In this document: piece after piece, positions 1 through 8,922 of the stretch | Position numbering within the stretch: position 1 is the first letter of the stretch | How the letters are laid out: each line of letters opens with the position of its first letter | Source: Rhodothermus sp. | Lineage (GTDB): Bacteria; Bacteroidota; Rhodothermia; Rhodothermales; Rhodothermaceae | Assembly: GCA_030950375.1 (NCBI GenBank) | Contig: JAUZRN010000008.1 | Coordinates: 1 to 41,639, forward strand | DNA length: 41,639 nucleotides | Direction: 5' to 3' | Translations under genes and position numbers: made by a program | Notes under the pieces: generated by a model | What the model was told of the DNA's origin: nothing | Databases searched by the model: none | What the model saw: the letters and a program-made list of their open reading frames with translations, nothing else

Positions 1-246
1 ATGCGCATAATGACGCTTCTCCGTCGCATACTCCACATGCGCCGTCGCTATCGTAATCCCACGCTCCCGCTCCTCCGGCGCATTGTCAATCGAATCAAAC
101 GTCCGCGGCTGATTCACCGGATCCGATACCCGCTTCGACAACACCTGCGTAATGGCCGCCGTCAACGTCGTCTTCCCATGATCCACATGACCAATCGTAC
201 CTATGTTCACGTGCGGCTTCGTCCGCTGAAATACCTCCTTCGCCAT
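1..246 (-). CDS. tuf: Elongation factor Tu, N-terminal part (runs off the window)
   Basis: EF-Tu delivers aminoacyl-tRNA to the ribosome as a GTP complex. The 82 visible codons start [20 protein letters not shown] and contain the P-loop [15 protein letters not shown] (about residues 19-33) and the switch I/effector segment with [15 protein letters not shown]. These are near-invariant in the family. The start ATG is at 246-244. The gene lies 86 nt downstream of four tRNA genes on the same strand, the arrangement also known for E. coli tufB. A terminator-like hairpin (280-301) sits between the last tRNA and tuf, so tuf may depend on readthrough or on a promoter I could not see. Confidence 0.97.
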   Translation of the reverse strand, partial: MAKEVFQRTKPHVNIGTIGHVDHGKTTLTAAITQVLSKRVSDPVNQPRTFDSIDNAPEERERGITIATAHVEYATEKRHYAH

Positions 247-279
247 GGCTGTTTGCCTTTTTGGTTTGCGTATTTAAGG

Positions 280-301
280 AAAAAGCCCCCCGTTTGGGGG
301 C
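280..301 (-). terminator. Terminator-like hairpin between tRNA-Thr(GGT) and tuf
   Basis: On the minus strand GCCCCC and GGGGGC form a 6-bp all-GC stem (301-296 with 290-285) around a 5-nt loop, followed at once by TTTTT (284-280). This fits an intrinsic terminator for the tRNA transcript, or a partial terminator/attenuator setting the tRNA:tuf ratio. Folding is by eye. Confidence 0.7.
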
Positions 302-332
302 ATGCTCCGACGCCCGCAGGCATCGCCCTTTG

Positions 333-404
<72 letters not shown>

Positions 405-414
405 TCTGACAGTG

Positions 415-486
415 AGCGGGAGACGGGACTCGAACCCGCGACCCTCAGCTTGGAAGGCTGATGCTCTACCACTGAGCTACTCCCGC
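415..486 (-). tRNA. tRNA-Gly (anticodon TCC)
   Basis: The 72-nt cloverleaf has acceptor stem GCGGGAG/CTCCCGC, an anticodon stem TCAGC/GCTGA with loop CTTCCAA (anticodon TCC), and T-loop GGTTCGAGTCC. CCA is not encoded. It is third in the tRNA run, 10 nt before tRNA-Thr(GGT). Confidence 0.97.
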
Positions 487-496
487 TCAAATCCTG

Positions 497-580
497 TGGG
501 CAGGGGAGGATTCGAACCTCCGAAGGCATTGCGCCAGCAGATTTACAGTCTGCCCCGTTTGACCGCTTCGGTACCTGCCC
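497..580 (-). tRNA. tRNA-Tyr (anticodon GTA)
   Basis: An 84-nt class II tRNA with a long variable arm. The acceptor stem is GGGCAGG/CCTGCCC, the anticodon loop CTGTAAA carries GTA, and the discriminator is A. The long variable arm and GTA anticodon identify tRNA-Tyr. It is second in the run. Confidence 0.97.
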
Positions 581-654
581 ACTTCCTACGCAGCCTATTT
601 AAATGTGGGCATAACCACTCGGGTGCCCACCTCCCCGCGAATTTCCAGTTAAGG

Positions 655-727
655 AGCTGGCGGAGGGACTCGAACCCCCAACCTGCTCATTACAAGTGAG
701 CTGCTCTACCCATTGAGCTACGCCAGC
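655..727 (-). tRNA. tRNA-Thr (anticodon TGT)
   Basis: The 73-nt cloverleaf has acceptor stem GCTGGCG/CGCCAGC, an anticodon stem GCTCA/TGAGC with loop CTTGTAA (anticodon TGT), and T-loop GGTTCGAGTCC. It is the first gene of the tRNA-tuf unit and begins about 24 nt downstream of the -10 element of the promoter at 751-782. Confidence 0.97.
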
Positions 728-750
728 TTCCTCAGGCCGTTTCGAGAATG

Positions 751-782
751 CAAATTTAGCCCATGAGTTCCGCTGCTGTCAA
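751..782 (-). promoter_or_regulatory. Promoter of the tRNA-tuf unit
   Basis: On the minus strand a perfect TTGACA (782-777) is followed after 18 nt by TAAATTTG (758-751). The latter matches both a sigma70-like TAAATT and the Bacteroidota TAnnTTTG -7 element. Transcription should start near 745, about 20 nt before the first tRNA. Confidence 0.8.
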
Positions 783-803
783 TAAGATCACTCCGCGAAG
801 CTT

Positions 804-1427
804 CTATAAATGCCTCTTTCGAAGGCGACGGCGCCGCCAGCTCCAGCCGGCCGCCCCCAATGCAATGAGTCCCAACACGCCCAGTACAATCCAGCCGTAC
901 ACCTGCAGGTAGTACCGTACTACCGGCCAGTTCTCGCCGATGGCATAGCCGAGATAGCTGATCAATGTCGTCCATACGAAGGCACTCAGCGTGGCCAGCA
1001 GGGCCGTCTTGCCTGGATGCATGTGGGCCATGCCCACCGTCAGGGAAATGACCGAGCGGGCACCGCTCAGAAAACGATTTGCCGCCACGATCCCATAGCC
1101 CCACCGTCGCATCCAGCGCTGCACCTGATGGATACGGCGTTTGGGTAGCCAGCGCAGGCGATGCGGGTCCAGTACCGCTACTCCGATCCGATAGCCTACC
1201 GCATACATGGTCATAAAACCTGCCGCTCCTCCCAGCGTTGCCAGCAAAATCACCACCCATAGCTCCAGCGTGCCCCGCCCGGCCAGATAACCACAGAACA
1301 CCACAAACAGATCACCCGGAATGGGCGGCACGACATTCTCGCCATACGCAATCACCAGCAATCCCACATAGACCCAGAACGCCGGCACCTGCAGCGCCCA
1401 TTGCGTTAGGTCGGCCAGCCACTCCAT
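804..1427 (-). CDS. DedA family membrane protein
   Basis: DedA proteins are polytopic inner-membrane proteins; several members move undecaprenyl phosphate or phospholipids across the membrane. The 207-residue protein has the family features: an N-terminal hydrophobic segment with GENVVPPIPGDLFVVFCGYL (E and IPG motif), the second conserved loop NRFLSGARSVISLTVGMAHM (FLxGxRS), and a further hydrophobic segment before an Arg-rich tail. I chose ATG 1427 (MEWLADL) because the longer frame would overlap ispF by 40 nt and adds a non-hydrophobic stretch. It starts 7 nt after the ispF stop and is the last gene of queA-ispD-ispF-dedA. The exact substrate cannot be read from the sequence. Confidence 0.9.
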   Translation of the reverse strand: MEWLADLTQWALQVPAFWVYVGLLVIAYGENVVPPIPGDLFVVFCGYLAGRGTLELWVVILLATLGGAAGFMTMYAVGYRIGVAVLDPHRLRWLPKRRIHQVQRWMRRWGYGIVAANRFLSGARSVISLTVGMAHMHPGKTALLATLSAFVWTTLISYLGYAIGENWPVVRYYLQVYGWIVLGVLGLIALGAAGWSWRRRRLRKRHL

Positions 1428-1434
1428 ACGTCTT

Positions 1435-1929
1435 TTACCGTTCGGATGCAACCGGACGCAGCAGGCAGACCGCAAAGGCTACCACTCCCTCCTCCGCACC
1501 GATAAAACCCATGCCTTCGTTGGTTGTCGCTTTCACAGAAACAGCACTGGTCGGAAGCCCCAGCGTCTGCGCAATGTTTTGTCGCATAGTCGTAACATGA
1601 GGTTTAAGGCGTGGTCGCTCAAGTACCACTGTGCTATCCACATTGACTACGGCATAACCGGCCTGAACAACCAGTTGGTGCACCTGGTGCAGCAATGCCA
1701 GGCTGCTGGCATCTTTCCAGCGCGGATCGGTGTCTGGAAAGTGGTGCCCGATATCACCCAGTGCAGCTGCTCCCAACAGGGCATCGGCAATCGCATGCAA
1801 GAGTACATCGGCATCCGAATGGCCGACCAACCCGCGCTCTGAAGGAATGTGTACCCCTCCCAGCATAAGCGGACGGCCTGGCACCAGACGGTGCACATCG
1901 TATCCAAACCCGATGCGAAATGCGGTCAT
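1435..1929 (-). CDS. ispF: 2-C-methyl-D-erythritol 2,4-cyclodiphosphate synthase
   Basis: IspF forms the cyclic diphosphate in the MEP isoprenoid pathway, following IspD and IspE. The 164-residue length is typical. Visible motifs are the metal-binding FGYDVHRL (Asp11, His13), GGVHIP, the [18 protein letters not shown] stretch, [11 protein letters not shown], and C-terminal [21 protein letters not shown]. Its ATG overlaps the ispD stop in an ATGA (1926-1929), so translation is probably coupled. The neighbouring ispD makes this a classic MEP pair. Confidence 0.98.
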   Translation of the reverse strand: MTAFRIGFGYDVHRLVPGRPLMLGGVHIPSERGLVGHSDADVLLHAIADALLGAAALGDIGHHFPDTDPRWKDASSLALLHQVHQLVVQAGYAVVNVDSTVVLERPRLKPHVTTMRQNIAQTLGLPTSAVSVKATTNEGMGFIGAEEGVVAFAVCLLRPVASER

Positions 1930-2669
1930 CTACGCAGCGATTCTTCCGATTGACGACGCAAGCGTGCTTCCCAGTGCGGCCAGATCCACAGAGCCAGCTC
2001 CCAGTCTTCGGCCGTTGTGATTTTGAGATTGAAGCTACTTCCGGGTACGCATACGACCGGATACCCCAGGCGTTGCACCAGCTCCACGTCATCCGTGGCG
2101 GTTTCATGGCCATACTGTCGATGGGCGGCCTCCAGCCAGTCGCGGCGAAAGCCCTGTGGCGTCTGCATTCGGTAAAGGCCCGCCCGGGGCACCGTCTCGC
2201 CCAGCAGGCTGTCGTGCACGCGCCGCACCGTGTCGGTCTCCGGAATGGCCAGTGCGGCTGCGCCTACGCGACGGGTTGCCTCCAGCACAGCCGAGATCTG
2301 TTCGGGCAGAATGAACGGTCGCACAGCATCATGCACCAGCACGATATCGACTTCGGCCGCAAGCGCATCCAGCGCTGCCCGTACCGATTCCTGCCGTGTA
2401 CGCCCACCGGCTACCACCTGCCAGGGCTCGGGAAGCCCGGCTTTCTGCAGCGCCGTCGTGACCTGCTCCACACAGTCGGCCGGCACGGCCACAATCAGCT
2501 CATCTACTTCTGGATGAGCGGCAAACGTCCAAAGCGTCTGCTCCAGCAACGGTCGTCCCCCCAGTCGTCGAAACTGCTTGCGCGTCCCCCCCATACGCAC
2601 CCCCCGACCGGCCGCCGGCACCAGCACGGCTACCCGAGCTACACCTTCCCGCTGTGCCGTCTCGCTCAT
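1926..2669 (-). CDS. ispD: 2-C-methyl-D-erythritol 4-phosphate cytidylyltransferase
   Basis: IspD transfers CMP from CTP to methylerythritol phosphate, the step before IspE/IspF in the MEP pathway. The 247-residue protein shows the nucleotidyltransferase start [20 protein letters not shown] (about residues 12-31), [26 protein letters not shown] and [15 protein letters not shown], all characteristic. A strong Shine-Dalgarno, GGGAGGTG, precedes ATG 2669. The gene starts 14 nt after the queA stop and overlaps ispF by four bases. Confidence 0.98.
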   Translation of the reverse strand: MSETAQREGVARVAVLVPAAGRGVRMGGTRKQFRRLGGRPLLEQTLWTFAAHPEVDELIVAVPADCVEQVTTALQKAGLPEPWQVVAGGRTRQESVRAALDALAAEVDIVLVHDAVRPFILPEQISAVLEATRRVGAAALAIPETDTVRRVHDSLLGETVPRAGLYRMQTPQGFRRDWLEAAHRQYGHETATDDVELVQRLGYPVVCVPGSSFNLKITTAEDWELALWIWPHWEARLRRQSEESLRR

Positions 2670-2683
2670 ACACCTCCCTCTTC

Positions 2684-3730
2684 TCAGAGAATCAGCATGG
2701 CATCACCAAAGGAAAACAGCCGGTATTTTTCCTGAATAGCAATGCGGTAGGCTTCCATGACAAACTCATGGCCGGCAAAGGCCACAACCAGCGCCAGCAA
2801 CGTGCTGCGTGGCATGTGAAAGTTGGTGATCAATCGCTCGACGATTTTGAAATCGTAAGGCGGATAAATGAATTTGTCGGTCCAACCGGAGCCGGGCTTC
2901 ACCGTACCGGTGGCCGAAATGCTCGACTCCAACGCACGTACGACGGTCGTACCTACAGCCGTAACCGTGTGCTCCGGAGAAAGCAGGGCCCGATTGATGC
3001 GCTCAGCCGCTTCCTCAGTAATGGTAAAGTACTCGGAATCCATTCGATGCTTGGTGAGATCCTCGACCTCAATAGGCCGGAAGGTCCCCAGGCCCACATG
3101 CAAGGTAATCGGTACGATATCCACACCCTTTTGCCGCAACCGCTCGACCAGCTCCGGCGTAAAGTGCAATCCGGCTGTCGGAGCCGCTACCGACCCCGTC
3201 TCCTGAGCAAAAATGGTCTGATAACGCTCCCGATCCTCGGGCTCATCTTCCCGCTTGATGTAAGGCGGCAGCGGCATATGTCCGACCTCTTCGATTTTCC
3301 GATAGAGCTCTTCGTCGCTACCGTCAAATAGAAACCGAATGGTGCGCCCGCGCGAGGTCGTGTTGTCAATGACCTCGGCAATCAACCCGCCATCAAAGTA
3401 AATCTTGTTGCCCACGCGAATCTTTCGGGCTGGATCGACCAGCGCATCCCAGAGCCGACTTTCAGCGTTCAGCTCACGGAGCAGCAGGACTTCGATCCGA
3501 GCACCGGTTTTCTCTTTGCGGCCATAGAGCCGCGCCGGGAAAACTTTCGTATTATTGACGACCAGAACGTCGCCTTCTTTGAAGTAGGCAACAATATCTC
3601 GAAAGATGCGATGCTCGACGGTTTTATGCTTTCGGTCGAGTACCATCAGCCGGGCGCTATCACGCGGCTCGGCCGGATATTTGGCAACCAGACTTTTAGG
3701 ATAATCGTAGTGCAAATCGGATAGCCTCAT
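2684..3730 (-). CDS. queA: S-adenosylmethionine:tRNA ribosyltransferase-isomerase
   Basis: QueA transfers and isomerises the ribosyl moiety of SAM onto preQ1 at the wobble base of tRNA, giving epoxyqueuosine. The 348-residue length is standard. Family motifs include [22 protein letters not shown] at the N-terminus, [49 protein letters not shown] and [18 protein letters not shown]. It is the first gene of the queA-ispD-ispF-dedA unit. Its start is 194 nt from a divergent lipoprotein gene, so its promoter should lie in 3731-3924; I saw no convincing element there. Confidence 0.98.
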   Translation of the reverse strand: MRLSDLHYDYPKSLVAKYPAEPRDSARLMVLDRKHKTVEHRIFRDIVAYFKEGDVLVVNNTKVFPARLYGRKEKTGARIEVLLLRELNAESRLWDALVDPARKIRVGNKIYFDGGLIAEVIDNTTSRGRTIRFLFDGSDEELYRKIEEVGHMPLPPYIKREDEPEDRERYQTIFAQETGSVAAPTAGLHFTPELVERLRQKGVDIVPITLHVGLGTFRPIEVEDLTKHRMDSEYFTITEEAAERINRALLSPEHTVTAVGTTVVRALESSISATGTVKPGSGWTDKFIYPPYDFKIVERLITNFHMPRSTLLALVVAFAGHEFVMEAYRIAIQEKYRLFSFGDAMLIL

Positions 3731-3924
3731 CGATGCTCCACACGCTTGTATCCACAGGAACCGCTTACAATTCTACCGAGCCCCTTCGGCTTGCCAGGGG
3801 CCTGGCCGACTCGGACAGCAGGATAGCGGTCGAAAATATACATTCACTCGGTGCCTGCGCCAAACGGGCAGTACCGCCTGCAACCCGCCGTGCACTCCTT
3901 CCGTCCCAAATTCACAGACAACCC

Positions 3925-4398
3925 ATGCAAAAAGCCTTAGGCCGGTTATTGTGCGTTATCGTGCTGGCGCTACTGATGGGGTGTGACGGCGGACTGGCTC
4001 CACCGCCTCCTTCTCCTCTGGCCGTCATTGAAGGCACCGTCTATTATAAGGGGCCCTGGCCATCTCCTGACTCCGTACAGGAGTTGCGCTTTGTGGCCAT
4101 GCGCTTTGTGCCCCAGAGTGCCTTGGATTTGCTCCTGCGCTTTAACGAGTTGATCATCAGCGATACCTTGCGGCGCTTTGTCGACTCGGACACGTTTCGG
4201 CTCGTAATCGACCTGGAAGGGGCGGCTGCCGACACGTTTCTATACAGTGGCATTGCCTGGAAATTCGGCCCAGGCCTGCTGGACTGGCGCCCCCTGGTCG
4301 TCTACGATCGCCCGCTCGTTCTTCGAGCCGGCGAACGCCGCCCGATCGTGCTGGAAGCCGATTTTCAGAATCCTGCAAGTTTTCCCGGAACGCCATGA
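3925..4398 (+). CDS. Lipoprotein coupled to a TonB-dependent receptor
   Basis: The 157-residue protein begins with a lipoprotein signal: basic MQKALGR, a hydrophobic stretch, and lipobox LLMGC with the acylated Cys at residue 20. A Pro-rich linker (APPPPSP) and a domain with predicted beta-strands (VIEGTVYYKGPW and LRAGERRPIVLEADF) follow. The frame stays open upstream to 3733, but the signal peptide fixes the start at ATG 3925. Its TGA overlaps the ATG of the next gene (ATGA), so it is co-translated with the receptor and probably sits beside it at the outer membrane, perhaps as a surface ligand-binding lipoprotein. I do not recognise a named family. Confidence 0.75.
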   Translation: MQKALGRLLCVIVLALLMGCDGGLAPPPPSPLAVIEGTVYYKGPWPSPDSVQELRFVAMRFVPQSALDLLLRFNELIISDTLRRFVDSDTFRLVIDLEGAAADTFLYSGIAWKFGPGLLDWRPLVVYDRPLVLRAGERRPIVLEADFQNPASFPGTP

Positions 4399-6638
4399 GG
4401 CTTGCATGGCTCCTGCTTCTGCTCTGCGCGCTGCCGCTGCGGGCCCAGCCCCAACGGGCCGGACTGGAGGGTACCGTGCGCGACATCTATGGCACGCCGC
4501 TAACCGGCGTCAATGTGGTGCTGGTGGGCACGCTCTATGGTGATGCTACCGATGCGGCCGGGCGTTACGTGATCCCCGGCATTCCGGCCGGTACCTACAC
4601 GGTGCGCGCGTCGGCCGTCGGCTATGTGCCGGCCGAGCAGACCATTACGCTGGCTCCGGGCGAACGGCGACGTCTGGATTTTGCCCTGGTCCCTACCGTC
4701 ATCGAAGCGCCCGAGGTGGTAGTGACGGCTGCGCGGCGCGCTCAGCCTCTGGAACAGGTGCCCATCAGCCTCTCGGTACTGTCGCTCAATGACGTTACCG
4801 CTCGGGGACTGTTCACGCTCGACGACGCCCTGCGCTACATTCCCGGGGTACAGATGACCGGTAACCAGGTCAACATCCGGGGCTCATCGGGCTTCACCTA
4901 CAATGCGGGCAGCCGCGTACTGCTCCTGATCGACGGTTTTCCCATGCTGTCGCCTGATGCCGATGGGGTGCCCTTTGAACTGCTACCTATCGCGCAGATC
5001 GATCGGATCGAAGTGCTCAAAGGCCCGGGCTCAGCCCTCTACGGTAGCGGGGCCCTTGGGGGCGTAATTCAGGTCCTTACACGCGACTTTCCAGAGCATC
5101 CCGAAACCGAAATCCGATTCTCCGGAGGCGCCTACGAACCGGTACGCTATGCAACGTGGAAGGCGTTCTGGAAAGGCGCTCGCTACTGGCGTCCCTTCGG
5201 CACAGCAATCTTCACCCATGCCCGGCGCCTGAGCGACCGGCTTGGCGGCTGGATCCATCTGACCTACCTGCGCGATACCGGTCACTTAAGCGCCAACGAG
5301 CGCACCCTGCTCCAGGGCTACACCAAACTGCGCTGGCAGCCGGCAGCCAATGCACACGTGGTGGTCCTTTCGGGGCTGACCTGGCGACGCAACGACGCGT
5401 TTCTGTACTGGAACGGCCTGCGCGACCCGCTCAACCCCGGCCGCATTCCAACCTCCGGGGCCAAAGATGCCGTTGGCGCCAACGATACCGAATCGCTCCA
5501 GTGGACCCTGCTACCCGCCTTTACGCATGCACCCGGTCGCAATCTTGTTTATACCATTGGCGGACGGCTTTACGTACTGGCCCTGCGTCCCATTGATGAA
5601 CAGGGCCGCCCCAAACCCCTCTCCAAGGGAACCCTGGGCTTTCGCTACGGAGGACAGTTCCAGCTCGACTGGCAACCCATCGAGGGCCGCTACCTGACCT
5701 TTGGGGCTTCCGCGGATGCCGTCGCCACACGCTCGTCGTTCTTCCCCGCCGAAAACGGCCGCCCGTTCCGCAGCCAGCCCGAAGTGGCCCTCTTCGGCCA
5801 GTGGGAAGAAGCACTCACAGCACGCTGGCGGATGACCGGCGGTCTGCGCTTCGACGCCTATCAGATCCGCGCCGATCGCTGGATCACCCGGCTCAGCCCT
5901 CGCACCAATCTGCTCTTTCAGGCCCACACCAACCTGACGCTACATGCAGCTTTCGGACTGGGCTTCCGCGTACCCGGCGTGGCCGAACGCTATATCGAAA
6001 ACCAGGAATTTTTCCCGATCGTGGCCAACCCGGACCTGCGCCCGGAAACCAGTACCGGATACGAAATCGGCCTGCGCTATCGTTACCGTGCCGGCTGGCT
6101 GGCCGAACTGAACGGCACGCTGGCGTTGTTCTGGACCGACTACCGAGACCTCGTAGAACCACGCTTTCAGGCCGAACGCCTGGCGTTTCAGTTCGTCAAC
6201 CTGACCCGGGCCCGCATCCGTGGCCTGGAAACTACCCTGAACGTTCGGTTGCTGGACTCCTGGCTGGAAGGACAACTCGGCTATACCCTGCTGGATGCCG
6301 ACGATCTGACCGGCCCGGAACCCCTACCGCTGTCGTTCCGAAGCCGCCATCTGCTTAAGACCAGTCTGACCATGACGCTGCCGGCGCATATGCGGCTGGG
6401 CGCCGACCTGCGGGTAGCCAGCCGACCGGAACGCATCGACACTGAATTTGCCCGCTTTGTGCCAGATGCCGACGTTACCGTACCTGTACGCGTGCTTGAC
6501 CTCCGCCTGAGCTGGCAACGTGCTAACATAGCCCTGACCCTGCTGATCAAGAACGCGCTCGACTACTATTACGTCGAGCGCCCCGCCCTGCTGGCTCCCC
6601 CCCGCCACCTGCAACTTCAACTCCAGTGGCGCCGCTAA
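4395..6638 (+). CDS. TonB-dependent outer-membrane receptor with N-terminal CarboxypepD_reg-like domain
   Basis: This protein should import a scarce ligand (metal complex, cobalamin or similar) across the outer membrane using TonB energy. The 747 residues show a signal peptide (MRLAWLLLLLCALPLRA), a carboxypeptidase-regulatory-like beta domain (about 22-105: GLEGTVRDIYGTPLTGVNVV, DAAGRYVIPGIPAGTYTV), a TonB box (EVVVTAARR, near 108), a plug with VNIRGSSGF and IEVLKGPGSALYGSGALGG, and a long beta-barrel. The barrel has the FRAP-like GFRVPGVAERYIE and NPDLRPETSTGYEIGLRY. It ends in alternating strands (LQLQLQWRR) as an outer-membrane protein should. The ligand cannot be told from sequence. The coupled lipoprotein and the heme operon downstream suggest a metal or cofactor theme. 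Confidence 0.92.
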   Translation: MRLAWLLLLLCALPLRAQPQRAGLEGTVRDIYGTPLTGVNVVLVGTLYGDATDAAGRYVIPGIPAGTYTVRASAVGYVPAEQTITLAPGERRRLDFALVPTVIEAPEVVVTAARRAQPLEQVPISLSVLSLNDVTARGLFTLDDALRYIPGVQMTGNQVNIRGSSGFTYNAGSRVLLLIDGFPMLSPDADGVPFELLPIAQIDRIEVLKGPGSALYGSGALGGVIQVLTRDFPEHPETEIRFSGGAYEPVRYATWKAFWKGARYWRPFGTAIFTHARRLSDRLGGWIHLTYLRDTGHLSANERTLLQGYTKLRWQPAANAHVVVLSGLTWRRNDAFLYWNGLRDPLNPGRIPTSGAKDAVGANDTESLQWTLLPAFTHAPGRNLVYTIGGRLYVLALRPIDEQGRPKPLSKGTLGFRYGGQFQLDWQPIEGRYLTFGASADAVATRSSFFPAENGRPFRSQPEVALFGQWEEALTARWRMTGGLRFDAYQIRADRWITRLSPRTNLLFQAHTNLTLHAAFGLGFRVPGVAERYIENQEFFPIVANPDLRPETSTGYEIGLRYRYRAGWLAELNGTLALFWTDYRDLVEPRFQAERLAFQFVNLTRARIRGLETTLNVRLLDSWLEGQLGYTLLDADDLTGPEPLPLSFRSRHLLKTSLTMTLPAHMRLGADLRVASRPERIDTEFARFVPDADVTVPVRVLDLRLSWQRANIALTLLIKNALDYYYVERPALLAPPRHLQLQLQWRR

Positions 6639-6738
6639 TCGCCCCAACACCCCGCCCGTCAATCCAACGAAATCCATCGCAACCACTCCGGTAAACCAGG
6701 AGTGCCGGGCACTTTCACCACTATTTCACGCTATGGCC

Positions 6739-6770
6739 TTTGCATCAGCATAGCCAGTCTAATAATTTAG
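6739..6770 (+). promoter_or_regulatory. Predicted promoter of the heme-uptake operon
   Basis: TTTG at 6739-6742 and TAATTTAG at 6763-6770 are separated by 20 nt and resemble the Bacteroidota -33/-7 pair. The -7 element overlaps the palindromic operator at 6757-6783, so a bound repressor would block the polymerase. The start codon follows at 6799 with no visible Shine-Dalgarno. Confidence 0.5.
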
Positions 6771-6783
6771 ACAAAGTCTAAAT
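6757..6783 (+). promoter_or_regulatory. Double palindrome, DtxR/MntR-like operator candidate
   Basis: Three half-sites are seen: GTCTAA (6757-6762), TTAGAC (6767-6772) and GTCTAA (6776-6781). The right-hand pair forms a perfect palindrome of 8-bp arms around AAA (6765-6783); the left pair forms a 6-bp-arm palindrome sharing the middle half-site. The TTAGnC...GnCTAA shape recalls operators of the DtxR/IdeR/MntR iron and manganese repressors, in which two dimers can bind overlapping sites. It lies 15 nt before the HmuR-like receptor gene. The regulator assignment is inference. Confidence 0.7.
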
Positions 6784-6798
6784 ATTTATCTTGTTCCT

Positions 6799-8922
6799 AT
6801 GTTTTCGTTCCTGTTGCTGGTGCTGCTACCCCAGGTTGTCATCGACACGAGTCGGGCGGTACCGCTGCCTCCTGTTGTTGTCACCGCTACCCGTTCGACA
6901 CGGGTGGTGAGCGAAGTGCCCGTGCCGGTGCAGCTTGTCTCGACTGAAGACATTCGTCAGAGTGGTACTGCGCGCCTGTCGGACCTGCTGGCCGAACAGC
7001 CCGGTCTGCTGCTTTTCGAAGACCACGGCACCGGCCTCATGATTCAGGGCTTCGAACCTGACTATACGCTGCTGCTGCTCGACGGCGAGCCCATTATCGG
7101 CCGCACAGCAGGTACGCTGGATCTGGACCGATTGACCGTGCAGGGGTTGGATCGTATCGAAGTGGTACGGGGCCCTACCTCGTCGCTCTATGGCAGCGAG
7201 GCGCTGGCTGGCGTCGTCAACCTGATCCGACGCCGACCGACAGCACCGCTGGACGCCACACTGCACGCCCGTATGGAAACGCACGGCACCTACCAGCTCG
7301 GAACGACCACTGAACTGCGACGCGGCCGCCTGGGGGTCTCCCTCTTGCTCGACCATTACCGAACGGCGGGCTACGACCTGGCACCGCAAGTCTTTGGTCC
7401 CACTGCTCCTGCGCTGTGGGACTATACCGCCGATGCCTACCTGACCTGGGACCTGCCTCGCCGATCGCTCCTGGCTCTGGCTATTCGACACCATCAGCAG
7501 CAGCGACGAAGCGCCTTTGCACTGAATGACACGCCGCACGACGCAGCTTATCGCCAGACGAACTGGAGCCTGCATCCACGCTTGCAGCAGCAGCTCACCC
7601 GCCGCCTGCGCCTGGATGCGGTGCTGTATCTGACAGGTTACGAGACGCGCACCCGGATGACCCGGCAGGCGGACGGCACCCTGTACTATGCAGATCGCTT
7701 TGCACAGGCCTATCGTAAGCTTGAGCTGCGTTTGCAACAGCTACTGACAGACCACCAGCTTCTGACGTTCGGTGGCGGTGCGATACAGGAAGTGCTGGAA
7801 GGTGACCGCTATGCTGGTCGTGTTACAGCTCGAAGTGGGTTTCTTCTGCTCCAGCACGAATGGGCTCCCCGATCATGGCTCGAAGTGGTCTCAGGCTTTC
7901 GCTTTGATATGCACAGTGACTATGCCAGCCGCTTCAGCCCACGCCTGGCCGTGCTGATCCGTCCAGCTACGTCCTATCGGTTGCGCGCATCGATCGGGAG
8001 CGGCTTCAAAGCACCGGACTTTCGCCAGCGCTATCTGGTCTTCACGAACACAGTAGCTGGCTATAGCGTGTTCGGCGTTACCCGTTTTCGGGAAGAACTG
8101 GCACGGCTACAGGCCGAAGGTCAGATTGCCCAGCTACTGATCGACCCGGACCGCGTCGCTACGCTGCGTCCGGAAAGCTCGGTCGCGCTCAATGTCGGCG
8201 GCGAGGCAGCCTGGCTCGACGGAGCACTGACCTTTTCACTCAATCTGTTTCATAACGAAGTGCGCGATCTGATCGACACGCAACCGGTCGCGCAGAAGAC
8301 CAACCAGGCATTTGTCTATACCTACTTCAACCTGGAGCGCATCTACACTCGTGGTCTGGAAGTCGCCCTGACGGTCCGTCCTCGAGGCGCCCTGATGCTC
8401 CGTCTGAGCTACCAGTACCTCGAGACGGCCGATCGAGACGTGCTCGACGCCATCAAGGCAGGCCGACTGTTCGGACGTACGGCTTCGGGGCGTGACTACC
8501 GGCTGCAGCGCAGTGACTACGGTGGCCTTCTTGGGCGGTCACGCCATAGCGGCACGCTCCATTTGCGCTGGCAAGCGGCTCCGCTGGGACTGGCCGTGGC
8601 GCTACGCGGCGTCTGGCGCAGCCGGTACGGCTACCGGGACGTGGACGGCAACGGTGTGGTCAATCGCGCCGACGAATACGTCCCCGGTTACAGTCTCTGG
8701 CATCTGACCATCGGGCGTCCTCTGGGCCGCTACCTGACGCTTCAGGGAGGTGCCTTCAACCTGTTGAATCTGCGGCGTCCAGCCCTGATGCCTTTTCAGC
8801 CCGGACGCCGCTGGTTTCTGACGCTTACGTTCCACCTACAACCCCGAAACCCAAAGGAAAGCCATGCCCATGCGTATTCTTTGCCTGCTACTGAGCCTGA
8901 CCTTCCTGATAGCCGCCTGTGA
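6799..8922 (+). CDS. hmuR: TonB-dependent heme/hemoprotein receptor, HmuR-like
   Basis: HmuR-type receptors take heme from hemoproteins or HmuY and import it through the outer membrane. The 707-residue protein has a TonB box (PPVVVTATRS, about residues 24-33), a plug (TARLSDLLAEQPGLLLFED, GLDRIEVVRGPTSSLYGSEALAG), and a barrel. The barrel signature GSGFKAPDFRQRYLVFTN followed by GYSVFG is what I associate with HmuR-like receptors. The only in-frame ATG is 6799; a TAA lies upstream at 6763. The N-terminal hydrophobic stretch lacks a basic residue, an odd signal peptide. The barrel closes at WFLTLTFHL, but the frame continues about 20 residues and overlaps the next gene by 59 nt. The adjacent hmuY supports the call. 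Confidence 0.9.
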   Translation: MFSFLLLVLLPQVVIDTSRAVPLPPVVVTATRSTRVVSEVPVPVQLVSTEDIRQSGTARLSDLLAEQPGLLLFEDHGTGLMIQGFEPDYTLLLLDGEPIIGRTAGTLDLDRLTVQGLDRIEVVRGPTSSLYGSEALAGVVNLIRRRPTAPLDATLHARMETHGTYQLGTTTELRRGRLGVSLLLDHYRTAGYDLAPQVFGPTAPALWDYTADAYLTWDLPRRSLLALAIRHHQQQRRSAFALNDTPHDAAYRQTNWSLHPRLQQQLTRRLRLDAVLYLTGYETRTRMTRQADGTLYYADRFAQAYRKLELRLQQLLTDHQLLTFGGGAIQEVLEGDRYAGRVTARSGFLLLQHEWAPRSWLEVVSGFRFDMHSDYASRFSPRLAVLIRPATSYRLRASIGSGFKAPDFRQRYLVFTNTVAGYSVFGVTRFREELARLQAEGQIAQLLIDPDRVATLRPESSVALNVGGEAAWLDGALTFSLNLFHNEVRDLIDTQPVAQKTNQAFVYTYFNLERIYTRGLEVALTVRPRGALMLRLSYQYLETADRDVLDAIKAGRLFGRTASGRDYRLQRSDYGGLLGRSRHSGTLHLRWQAAPLGLAVALRGVWRSRYGYRDVDGNGVVNRADEYVPGYSLWHLTIGRPLGRYLTLQGGAFNLLNLRRPALMPFQPGRRWFLTLTFHLQPRNPKESHAHAYSLPATEPDLPDSRL

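Noticed and set aside
412-699. Open frame on the plus strand across three tRNA genes
   Set aside because: The DNA is explained by tRNAs on the minus strand; the apparent peptide has the familiar false SRRDSNPRP-type tRNA antisense sequence.
6684-6704. Inverted repeat CACTCC/GGAGTG after the first TonB receptor as a terminator
   Set aside because: Six base pairs with a 9-nt loop and no T-tract; too weak to call.
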